This document shows, one piece after another, positions 10,736 through 21,500 of a stretch of DNA of 64,000 nt. Position 1 is the first letter of the stretch; the number at the start of each line of letters is the position of its first letter. The position numbers and the translations under genes are program-made. A model generated the notes under the pieces. The model worked only from the letters and a program-made list of their open reading frames with translations, did not search any database and was not told the origin of the DNA. This DNA comes from Protoeuglena noctilucae (taxonomy: Eukaryota > Chlorophyta > Pedinophyceae > Marsupiomonadales > Marsupiomonadaceae). The stretch covers positions 868,001 to 932,000 of the forward strand of contig OY253672.1 in NCBI GenBank assembly GCA_958009085.1. Direction: 5' to 3'.

Positions 10736-13700
10736 TCACCGCATGCCAGCAAGCGGCGGCCGCCCCGCTGCCAGAGCGGCCCTGGCTCCCTCGGGGCCGT
10801 CCGAGCTGCCCTGCTTGGACACGGCCCTCTTGGCCATCGACTCCCGCATGCTGCCCAGGTGCGCGTTGCCCCCGCTCTCCCCCAGGATCCTCTGCCCCGC
10901 CGCTCTGCGGGCGTTGCGGGAAGAGCAAGGTGTGCTAGCAGAAGCGCTTTGTTACAAACGTGCTGCATCGAGATGCATAACCGTTTTGGTTGGCATTGGT
11001 ATCCAGCTCACCACAGCCGGGGGGAGAACAGAGCTGAGGAAGCACTGCAATGCCAGCCCTCACAGCCATCTACCCCTGCCCCGCATCGCGCCCTCACCCT
11101 TCCGACAGCGCCGCGGGCGCGCGGCTCGCGTCGCCACCCTCCGATGCCTCGCGACCCTGGCCTCCCCCGGACTTGACCGGGTGCGCGAGCGTGGTGTGGA
11201 TGGACGCGAACTTGCGCTGCAGCCGCTCCACCTGGGCCAGCTCTGCCTGGGTCGACTTCTCCTTGCCCTCCAGGTTGGCCCTGGGGTTACAGCAAACACA
11301 GGGGAGGTCTCGTCGCCAGCCACGACACCGCACGCACCCATGGGTGTGCACAACTGGCACGCGTGCGCGCCGCGCATCAGCCAGCAACGGACGACTCATC
11401 ATGGCGGCTCAGGCCCCATCCCGTCTCGGGGAGGTGCCTCGGGTCTCTCTGCCTCAGCCCCCACGCTGCAATGCCCCATCAGCCGCGTGCTCGCCTGACC
11501 GCCGCCACATCGAACACCGAGTCGAGGTCCTCCTCATACGCCGACTCCAGCTCCTCGCGCAGCTTGGACGGGAAGGCGTCCACGACGGGCATGAGAAAGA
11601 AGCAGTTGAACTTGAGCTCCGTGGTCGTCACGATGTGGTCGCGGATGCCCTCGAAGATCTGGCACACCAGCGCCGCCACCACCTCCTCCGACAACGCGCC
11701 TGTGCCGGAACGACAGTTGCTCGTGCTACAGAACATGCGATGTGTAAATCAGCAATAGTCGGTTAGACGTAACAGCGAGTGCTTGTGCCCGTGCGCAGCA
11801 GCCTGGACCGCTGCGCGCCGCCCACGCTCACCGAGCTTGCGCGACCAGAGGGTGTTCTCCAGCACGTCCATCATGGTCATCCCGGAGCTCCCCGTGCTGA
11901 CGGAAGACGACGAGCCCTTGGCCCCCTCCTCCTTCTTCTTGTCGCCCGTCCCCGCCACGCGCCCCAGCATGGCCTTGAGGCCCGCCCGCGACTGCGTGGC
12001 ACAAAGCACGACGCCTGTCATGGAGCGACCCCTCGCCGCAGCGGGTGCCGGGCTCCGGAGCAGCAGATATCGAATGGGTATGGGACCATTTTGGTGTGCA
12101 GGGAGCCCTGCCGACACCGCGCCGCCCCTCGCCTTGGTGTGAAGCGACCACGTGACATAGCGCGTCACGGACGTGAGGTCCTCGAGGCACTTGGCGCGCA
12201 CGTCTCCCTCGATCTCGTCGATGAAAGCGTGGTACGAGGCGCCGACGCGCTTGAGGAAGAGGTCGTGGCCGGCGAGGAAGGCGTTGTCCTTCTGCATCAA
12301 GTGCATGGCGATGGGGAGCATGCGGCGGAGCACGTGCGCCAGCCTGCGGTGCGAAGCAGACGGAGGAATCATCGTGGTCATGTCTTTGACTCACAGCATG
12401 CGGGACGAAGCTGCGAGATGCATTCCGCTGGCAGGTGCTGGTACGGCAAGTCATGCCGCCACAGCCGCATTGCTGCCAGCGTCGACGCGCGGCGCTCACC
12501 TGTACCCCAGCTGGTGCAGGAAGGGCTCGAACGCCTCGCGGGCCTTGGTGACCGCGATGACGCACGCGGTGCGCGTGTAGTTGACGCCGTCGTGGATGTC
12601 GTCGACACCGCACGCATTTACAATCTCCTCCCGGGAGATGTCCGGGCACGTCATGCCGCCCACCGCCATGCGGAACTGCGCAGGCGCGAACAGCGGCACG
12701 CGACTGAGGCTTCTACCACCCTCGAAGCGCCCAGCGTCCCCTGGGACCCTGTGCCCCCAGTGCCGCTCACCTCCGCCATGGCCCGGTGGTACTGCGCCCC
12801 GCCGAAGAGGCGCATGTGGGCGTTGGGAAGCCCCTCCGCGACCACGAGGGGCTTGCCGTTGGGCCCCACGAACGTGCCGCCGCGCACGTGCTCGTCCGCC
12901 AGGGTCTCCCCGAACCTCTCGGGAGGCGCTGACACCGTCCCCTTGATGAGCAGCTGCAGCTTGTCCAGGAAGGCCTCCCGGAACTTTCGGCCCTTCTCCC
13001 GCAGCCGGTCGGGGTGCAGGTTGGACAGCTCGTCCCGCACCGCCGTCAGCCGCGCCGACGCATTGCGGTGCTCCTTCTCCAGCACCGGCACGATCGTCGG
13101 GACGTTCTCCAGGTACCTGCGTGGCAACGCGGACGCGCTTTGAGCGAACCCAGAGTGCGATGGGTCAAGGCTGCGTTCCCATGCCCCAGGGGCTGTGCCA
13201 CACACGCAGAGCGAGAGTCGCCCTGACGCACACGGACCGGCCCCAGGTGAGGCCCCACCTCCGCTGAAAGGGGAATTCGCTCCCCATTACAATATCGCAA
13301 GAGCTCACCTCCGCTGCAGCAGGTGTTCGAGGAACCTCCGGAGCTGCGACACGCCGATGCGGCGGCGCTCGTGGGGCTCGAGGTGGCGCCCCAGCCGCCG
13401 CTCGACCTCGGCGACGTCCTGCTCCTCCCGGTCGAGCACGCTGGTGCGAAACTGGTCGTTGGACCGGAAGACGGCGTCGCGGGAGTTGCCCACGCGGCCC
13501 GAGGGCACCGAGGTGAAGAACGGGGCGCCGCCCAGCATCCGGCCCTCGAGGACATGCTTCGTGGGGTTGATGTAGGTCTCCACGTCCGACCCGCGGGCGA
13601 ACTGCGGGATCCGGGTGTCGAACTTGGTCGACACGATGACGGTGCGGTCCAGGTTGGGGTCCACTTGCATCACCAGCTTGCGGGTCGTGGCGTTGGTCCA

Positions 13701-14816
13701 GTCCGATGCGTCCTCTAGGCACAGGATGATGTACTCCTGCTGCTCCATCTTGCCACGCACCATGGCCTCCACCTGCGGAGACGACCAGGCGCCGCTCGCC
13801 GGGCCGGCCGCGCTCCCGGCACAGACCAGCAGGGCGTCGGTACCCATGCCTCGGCCCCGCTACAGCTGCTGCCGCTTGCGGGAGTGGCAAGGCTACGACG
13901 CGGACTGCGTGAAAAGTGGATCCACACCGACCACGACTGACCTGCTTGGAGGCGTGGGCGAGGGAGGAGGACGACTTGCGCTGCGAGGGCGCGGCCGAGA
14001 TGAGGCCGGGGGTGTCGATGATGGTCAGGTTGGGGCAGTACTTGTACTCCATCTTGACGACGATCTCCTTGGCCCAGAACTGGTTGTTCTCCGCCTCCAG
14101 CCTGCGATTCTCTGCCTCGATGTACTCCTGGAGCTCCTCCAGCGTGACCTCGACGTCGCCCTGGTCGTCCGTGACGATCGAGCACTTGGGCTCGACGCAG
14201 GCCGAGTTGTAGATCATGTGCAGCGTGATGGGGCGGCGCGTCTTGGTGCCGCCACCCACGTGGTTGAACTGGAAACCCATCAGCGCCTCGACCAGCGCTG
14301 CGGACGGGCACGCAAGGGCGACATCAAGACCCTGGTAGGCCTCGCTGGGACCCAGGCAAGGCGCGCCTGCATGCAGGAGGGCACTTACCGGACTTGCCGT
14401 CGGTCTGGTGGCCGACGACGAGGATGGCTGGGGCATCGAATGGCTTCTGGAAGTCCTGGGCCAAGGCGTGCAAGTCATTGTAAGCCTCATACAGGCGCTC
14501 GTTGCCGGTGCGGAACTGGTCATCGCTGGCGTTAATCGCGGGGCTGCGACGCTGAGAGGCGTTCCGGGGCGGCTGGTGCTCCTGGCGGACACAGCGGACG
14601 GGGGCGCAGGTCGGGGGGGCGCGATGTTGCACGGGGCCGCCCCCGCAGCGGGGCGCGGGTCGAGGAAGGCGGACAGAAGCGCAGGGGAGGCCATGAGGGA
14701 TGGACAATCGAGAGCGGGGGAGAGAGCGCGGGGCGCGGCGAAGCAACAAGCGCCCACGTTTGACGACAATGGCGCCGCAGCTGGGGGCGCAAGCACGGCT
14801 CAGCGGGCTGCGTCAT
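10736..14816 (-). CDS. DRP5B: Plastid-division dynamin-related protein DRP5B/ARC5
   Basis: Large GTPase that assembles on the cytosolic face of the plastid envelope and constricts the division site. Exons: 14816-14758 (tentative), 14543-14389, 14297-13942, 13772-13309, 13116-12771, 12675-12500, 12343-12118, 11991-11832, 11699-11495, 11280-11098 and 10904-10736, about 832 residues. The GTPase domain shows VVGHQTDGKS (P-loop), TKTRRPITLHM (switch), LTIIDTPGLI (G3) and VIVSTKFDT (G4). The ARC5-specific middle region is clear: LIKGTVSAPPERFGE, GGAQYHRAMAE, REEIVNACGVDDIHDG and FLHQLGYRL. A helical GED-like end follows. The first coding exon, with the ATG at 14816, is inferred only from phase, since the strongly conserved reading begins at 14543. 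The intron at 11494-11281 uses a GC donor. DRP5B marks a plastid-bearing lineage. Confidence 0.93.
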
Positions 14817-15702
14817 GCACAGGGCATATTGCTGTTATGCGCAAGAGGCACTACATGGGCATAATGGGTCTTGCAATTGCGTGGATGGGGCTGGAGGACA
14901 ACCAAAAATCGGGCAGGCACCGCGCGTCGCGACAGGGCCCAACCGCGGCCTGCCAGCCATCCATACGCGTTATTTGTAATGTAAACATGTCATCGTATGC
15001 GCGGCAACCGCACCGAACCTCGCGTCGAGTCGCCCGGGGCCCTCAAATGCGGTTGTCAGCTGCGGGGTGTCGCTGCCCCTCCCGCTCACCGGAGATCCTG
15101 CCACGCCGTCCCCCTCTTGCCCCCTCTGTCTTGAGGCCCTTGTCGACTGGGACTGCGACACCAGCCACCGCGACGCACTCGTAGCGACGCTGGCCATCTT
15201 GGCCATCCCCGACGCGAGCAGCGCGGCGGGTCCCGAGGTAGTCCAGCGATCAAGTTAACGATGGTTAGAGTTCGGGTACGACGCTGATCGGCTGAGACGC
15301 GAGAGGAACGACGAGGGGCGGAGTTTGAGTGCTTTTGACCGGATTGCAGGGATTCGTCCCCTCCAAGCTACGGAAGCAGAACAAATATTCTCGTTCTTCC
15401 GTGCAGGGAGGGCGTCGCGGAGAGATGGCCTCGCATCGCGTCGGAACAAGGGCGAACTGGCAAAGGTCAAGCCCAAGTCCCAGGAGGCAAAGCTACAGCG
15501 TCCTCCCGCGTCACCTGTGGCATGCTGGGACATATGTGCATGCGAGGAGAGCTTCAGACCGTCATCTCGCCGCTGATTTGGCCCCTGCTCTCCCGAGCGT
15601 GCAACTGTCGCTGCGTCCACCTCGCGAAGGCGGCATAGGTAGTCAGCGTGTCCACCTCTGGAACGCTGTTCGCGATTGCGACTCTCGGGCTCGCGCGCGA
15701 GG
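14817..15702. promoter_or_regulatory. Divergent intergenic region (DRP5B / unknown gene)
   Basis: About 890 bp between outward-facing starts. A short plus frame at 15067-15258 contains SCPLCLEALVDWDC, which resembles half of a RING or zinc-knuckle sequence, but I could not extend it by splicing. Otherwise nothing is recognised. Confidence 0.3.
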
Positions 15703-18106
15703 ATGGGGGGCCCTTGGGCGTGCGCTAACAGTGGTCGAGAGGCTGCGCGGGCAAGCCCCGGCAGCCCCAGCGCAAGCGAGGGGAGCGACGACCGCAGTGG
15801 AGTGGCGGACGTCGACAGCTCGGATCGTGAGGCCGTGTCGGAAGCTGGCCCGGCCCCGGGAGGCCCGCGCACGACCGCCAGGGGCTTCCCGCGCAAACGT
15901 GATGGGTCGCCCCGGCGCGCGCCCCCTCGCGCGGGCGGCGGGGTCATCACCGATGACTCGAGCGAGTCGGACGGAAGCACCAGCAGCGCCCCGGAGCACG
16001 CCCGGCGCGGCCGCTCGCGGCAGGCCTCGCAGGGCCTTTTCAGCAGTGGGACCGAGGACCGCGAGGACCGCCCCTGCGGCCCTGGGTCGTCCTCGGGGGC
16101 CAAGTACGTTTTAGTGACAAAGATTAAGCAGCGAGACAGCGGCACGGACGCGGACATCGTCGGCATCCTGCACCACGACGCGGAGGACGGGCGAGACCCC
16201 GCCCGCTCCGGCAGGCGCGTCCATGCGTCCATCAGAACGGCGTGCTTGGTTTGCGTCGCTTTGATTGTATCTCGAGCGAGGATTGATCGCCTTTAGGCTG
16301 TCGCAGGAACGTGAGTGAGGCACCAGGCGACCCCTCGACGGTGTGCGGGGAGGGTGCGGCCTCTGGGGCCCTCCGCAAGGTGCCCAGCCGGCAGCGGAGC
16401 AACAAGCGCGTCACGTTCGGCGGGGACGCCGCAGAGAAGGACGAGCGACAGCTGCGGCAGGTCAGCGTGAAGCGGGCCAGGAGTCCCAGGGTCTCTGACA
16501 ACGGTGCAGCGTCGGCAGGTGCATGTGGCATGGGGCAGGTGCATGTGGCCTGGTGCATGGGGCATGGTCAGGTGCATGAGACACGGTCATGGGACGCGGG
16601 TAGGTGCATCGTTAGCATGCCGTGGGCGTGGGGCAGGCGTCATGGCGCAAGTGATAGCCACGGTCTCTTGGCGCAGCATCCGCATCGCCCGCCAACACCT
16701 GACTCACTTGGCGATATCCGCGTCGCGCAGACGGGAGCAGTTGGTCGGACTGGTCCACGGGCGGCGTGGGCTCTGCCCCAGAGGAGGACGCAGGGGGCGT
16801 GCCATCCGACATCCACGTCTCCTGCGGCCTCCTCAAACGCCACGGCATCTGCTGCATCGGTGACACCAGCCGCGACGTTGTTACCGATGTGCCGCTCACT
16901 GCCGCTTTCTCTGCTGTTCGCTGCCATCTTCACGCCTTCATGCAATGGTATGGCATGCAATCGTGGTCCATGCTCCGCCTGTCATCTGGTTGCATGCACC
17001 AGCGACGGCACCTCGGCCCCTCCCGACCTCTGCGCAGATGCCTTGGAGCTCGTGGAGGTGTCGGCCGCGCAGGTGCAGCGCGTGGGCGTTCGTGTCATCG
17101 ACGCTTGCCCTGAGCTCACCACGCACGTGGAGCGGAGGCCCGCCGATGCCGTCGTCAAGCACCCACGGCTGGCGGAGCTCAGCGTGGAGGTGACGGAGGG
17201 GTCAAAGACCGGGTTGGTTTCTATGACAAAGATAAAAGTTTTGTTGGGTTTCAATCCGCCATCGCCACGCACGTGTCTTGCCACTTCCGCCCCACGCAGG
17301 GAAAGGCGAAGGAGGGACCTCTGGGCCGCTCCCGACCGCGACTGGATGCCCGGGCGGCTGGCAGTTTGCCCGTCGCGGCGGGTGACTGGAGCGGGTGCGC
17401 GCAGGAGTCATCTAGCCCCCGTGACGGTCGCATTCACTCCGGGGCACGAGATGCGGCGGAGGGCGGGGCGGAGGTGCCGGGAGTGCCTACGAAGGGCGAC
17501 GGGGCACATCCCGCGGCGGGGGTGACGAGGGGGGACTGGTCGCATGGTGCGGGTCTTGCAGGGAAGGGCGACGAGTTGGGCGGTGCAGGAGGGGTCTGCG
17601 AGGGGCGGGGAGAGGTTGGGGACGGTGCGGGTGTTGCGGCGGGCGTGGATCTTGGCGGAGATCGGTACTTTGTGGTGGCGCGACTGGCGACGAGCACAGT
17701 GGGACCTTTCATGTGAGTGGAGGGGTGGGGTGGGGTGCCAACGTGGATTGCGGACTGGAGTTGATGGTTCATGGATGCATGGTTTGCTGCAGCCAGGCGC
17801 ATGTGGGTGGGTGTCTCACAAGTGCGGGGATGTGGGATGCATACATCCCCGCGGCAGGGAAGGCGGATGTCGTGCTGGTCACGTGTGTGCCTGCACATGA
17901 AAGCCGTCGCGTGGCGTGCGTGCAGGTACACGTTGGCGGTGACTATTCCCGGGGACCCGGAGGACCCCGGCCCAGGCACGACGATTCGGGTCCACTTGGC
18001 GGGGTCAGTGATGGGGGAGGGCAAAGGCACGCCACAGCTGCGGGGCAACGTGCGGCTGGTGGGGCACAGCCAGCAGTGCGACTCTGATTCCACGATGGTC
18101 GAGTGA
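15703..18106 (+). CDS. Unknown protein, six exons, with an RVxF-like motif
   Basis: I do not recognise this gene. Exons in phase: 15703-16103, 16307-16518, 16731-16859, 17038-17216, 17300-17712 and 17926-18106, about 504 residues if the ATG at 15703 is right; an upstream exon is possible. The first exon is low-complexity and Ser/Gly/Arg/Glu-rich. The second holds NKRVTFGG, which fits the RVxF docking motif for protein phosphatase 1. Exons 3-4 look folded (SCGLLKRHGICC, VQRVGVRVIDACPELTTHVE). Exon 5 is Gly/Ala-rich and ends with GGDRYFVVARL. The last exon (YTLAVTIPGDPEDP through LVGHSQQCDSD) looks like beta strands. All five junctions keep phase with good GT-AG sites, which supports a real gene. 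The PP1 link is only a motif match. Confidence 0.55.
16516..16610. repeat. Degenerate tandem repeat in an intron
   Basis: About four imperfect copies of a unit related to CAGGTGCATGTGGCATGGGG lie at the start of intron 2 of the unknown gene. Each copy contains a GTGCAT that resembles the donor used at 16519. Confidence 0.6.
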
Positions 18107-18174
18107 ACCACGGTCGATGGAGTCATGGATGATTGAGTCATGGCAGAGTGAACCATGGTCAATGGAGCGACGAT
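18101..18174. repeat. Two-copy direct repeat in 3' region
   Basis: The unit beginning GAGTGAACCACGGTCGATGG at 18101 recurs at 18146 as GAGTGAACCATGGTCAATGG, 45 bp apart. The first copy overlaps the stop codon of the unknown gene. Confidence 0.6.
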
Positions 18175-18529
18175 AGGATCGATATGGCGGACTGACCATT
18201 GGCCGAGTGACGGCGAGCATTGTCGACGATGCGTTTGCGACGTTCAAACGGCTGCGCCGGCGTTTCAAGCCCATCAATGGCATTCATTTTAGGTGCTAAA
18301 AGCGGCGTCCAGACAGTGGACGGTGCGCAAGGCGGCAAAGCCCGCAGTTGCTGAGTCAATCCCATGCATCCGTGCAAATACTATGTGACTTACAAGCACT
18401 AGCTCGAAGCTTGAGGGGTGGAAGCAATCCAGGGCACAGGGACGGAAATGGAATGCAAATGCTAGCAGCAAGGCATCTTGCTGAGCGATTTATATTATAA
18501 AAATTCCGCCAAACGTGTCATCGGGTGCG
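18107..18529. other. Convergent 3' region (unknown gene / Dicer)
   Basis: About 420 bp between converging stop codons, including a relatively AT-rich patch near 18490-18510 that may act in 3' end formation. No gene is seen. Confidence 0.4.
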
Positions 18530-21500
18530 TCACTTCTCGATTGCCACCAAGCGCTCCCACACCCGCCTCACAGCCTCCATGTGCCAGCCAGAGTCGAGCA
18601 GCACAGCGCCCAAGAGAGCCTCCACCACGTCTGCCAGAGCCTTGGGCGCCCCAGGCACACTCGGGGGCACCTCAAACGGCACCCCCTCGCCAGCCTCACC
18701 GCCCCTGCCCGCCCCTGCCCCACCCTTGACTGCGCGCGCACTGCCCTTGCATGTCCCTCCACCACCCTTGCCTGCGCCCGCACCACCTGCACCCACGTCC
18801 CCCCCGCTGCCTTCCTTGGCCCCTTGGCTGACCTCCTTTTCTCCCCCTCGCTCGTCACCCCCTGCCCCACTTGCCCCACTCGCACCAGCCCCGTCATTGC
18901 CCACCGATGCGACCGCATCCTCTGCAGAGCCCGACCCTGTGCCGCCTGCCCCGTTCCGCTTCTCTCGCAGCTGCGCCCTCAGGTCCTCCACTTGCACGAT
19001 GCAGTCTCCGATGGCGGCCACCAGAGGGGGGCTGGCGTGGATGAGGTGGCGGTGCAGCCCCGCGACCACGGCGCGGTACGCGAGGTGGTTGTTGTTGACC
19101 TGTGGGACGAGACGCACTTTTCATGTCAAATCGAATGCTTGATCGGCAACTGGTGCACCCAGAAGCAGGTTCTAGTTGCAGCTGCGCTCACCCATGCCAT
19201 GCGCCCCTCCGTCAGCACGCCCTCCCTGGCGTCGGGCATGTCGTCGAGGAGCTTTAAGGTGACGACCCAGTCAAGGGCAGCGTCGCCCTGCGATCGCAGC
19301 AAAGGCTCTTGCTTTGCTCACTCACTGTGGCGCACACCCCAGTGTACACAGCAGCACCCACACAGCAACACCCCCACACCAATGCCCAGCACAGTCCCAG
19401 CAACAGCAAAGTACAGACAGCCCGCAGCACATCCCTTCCACTCCTCACCAGGAACTCCAGTCGCTGGTTGCTGGCCAGCATGGGGTGCGAGCAGTGGGTA
19501 AAGGCGCGGAGGGCGAGGCTGGGGTCCTGGAATCGATACCCAAACCTCTCGCATACCCACTCCACCAGGTCCGCAGCCACCTTGTCCCGCACGGCACTCG
19601 CCGCCATCGCATCGAACTCCGCCTGGTGCTTGAGGACCTCGGGGAAGCCCGGTGGGAACACCAAGCCGCCCTCACCACCCTCGATGCCCTCACTGCCATC
19701 TTCGCCCCCCCCACCCTCCCCGCTCTCACCAACCCCGCCACCCTCGCCACCCTCGCCACCCCGTTGACCCTCGCTCGCCCCCGCCGGCGGCGCGTCCCGC
19801 CGGGTCTCTGCGCCAGCCTCGCCCTGCGCTTCCCACCCCCGTACCAGCGCCACCAGCGTCGCCGTCTCTCCCTCCCGCCCCACCGGCGTCGCACCGTTCT
19901 CCCGCTCCCCCTCAGCCCCAGCCCCCGAGGAGCCGTCTGCCCGCACCTGATCCGCACCTGCCGGCCCCTGCTGTGACGCCCTCTCGAGCGACCACAGGAG
20001 GTGGCGCAGCTGGCCCCCCGCCTCGTTCCCCGCCCCAATCACCTCTCCATCCACCTGTCCACCCACCGCCCCACCCACCGCCGCCGCCGGAGTCTCGCCC
20101 CGTAGAGTCGCCTCGCCCCGGACGAGCGGAGAGGCGAGGACGTCCGCGGCCACCAGGAACGCGAACGCCGCCAGGAGGCCTCCCTGGGTGTAGAACGCCC
20201 CCAGCACCGCCTCAAAGGTGTCCGCGAGCGACTTCAGACGGACCTGGGTGTGCAGGCGCGCCACGCCCGTCTCGGTCGGGTAAAACAACTCCTCCAATTC
20301 CCCAGACCCCACCTCCGGTGGCCCCGGCTCTGGTGCTTTCTCCGCACCCACGCGGGCCCGCTTGGCCGCACCCTCTGCCTCGGGCTGGCCGTCGGAGGCC
20401 GCGCAAGGAGGGTTGCCCTCAGCAGGGCCGCACGGGGCCGGGGTGATGTGGTCTGCCCCGCGTTTCTCGCCACAGCGGGGGCCCTCCGAAGCCCCAGCGG
20501 GCTCCACCCCACCCTCACCGCCCTCACCGCCCTCGCCGCCCATCTCCACATCGACAGCCACGGGAGCGGCATCGCTCGCCTGGGGGCGCAGCTTGCGGCG
20601 CGCAGAGGATGGCTCGGCAGCGCTTGTCTCCTCAGTGCAGGCCTTGGCGCCACCACCACCACCGCCACTGCCAGCGTCGCCGCCACCGCCACCGCCACCA
20701 CCAGCGCCGGCAGCGCTCGTCTTACCCTCGCCGGCGCTGGTGCTAGGGCCGACATCAACGCTGGCAGTACCACCAGCAGCATCAGCAGTGCCCCCGGCAA
20801 AGGCGTCGGCCTTTGCTGGGCCCGGGCCCATCCCTGGCCCTCGCCACGCGTAGCTGTTGTCGTGCTTGAGGGGCTTGACCCACATGAAGTCCTCCAGGCC
20901 CAGGTCCCGGCACCGCCCGGCCAGTGCGTCGTTGCTCACGATGCCGCTCTGCGAGAGACACCGGGAAGTGTGCTGTGAAGCGAGCACGCCAGAAAGCCCG
21001 CATGATGCCCTAGCAGTGCAGTGGTGGGATCAGATGGGCAATCCCCACCACTATAATGCATGAAGCACCGAGCAGACACCCCACGCCACCACAATCCCGG
21101 TCCCGCATTCGCCCCCCATGCAGCGCCCCGCCCCTCTCCTTGGCAGCCGAGAGGATGGCCTCAGACTTGTTCGGCAGGGTGCAGTAGAGCATGCAGGAGA
21201 TCACGAGCTTCAGCAAAGCATCGCCGAGGAACTCCAGGCGCTCCTGGCTGACGTGGGTGTTGGCGTGGCTGAGCGTCAACGCCTCGCGCATCAACGCAGG
21301 GCTGGGCACGACGCCCCCGGGCCGCAGCACCGAGGCGGCGTCCCTGGCGGCGCCGCCGCGAACGAGGAGGTCCGCGAGGGCCCGGCGCGCCTCGCAGGCA
21401 AGGAGGAGGCCCTCGGTGTTGAAGAGCGCACTTGGCAGCGTGCGTGGGAACGAAGGCACGTCCCCCGAGCACAGATCGTCCATCAGCGCAGCGGGCGTCT

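Noticed and set aside
13165-14796. Single 543-codon minus ORF as the DRP5B protein
   Set aside because: Only its middle part (exon 14297-13942) is DRP5B; the ends read through introns into other frames.
15067-15258. RING-like small protein (SCPLCLEALVDWDC)
   Set aside because: Only a single Cys cluster is present, without the His/Cys second half in any in-phase downstream exon.
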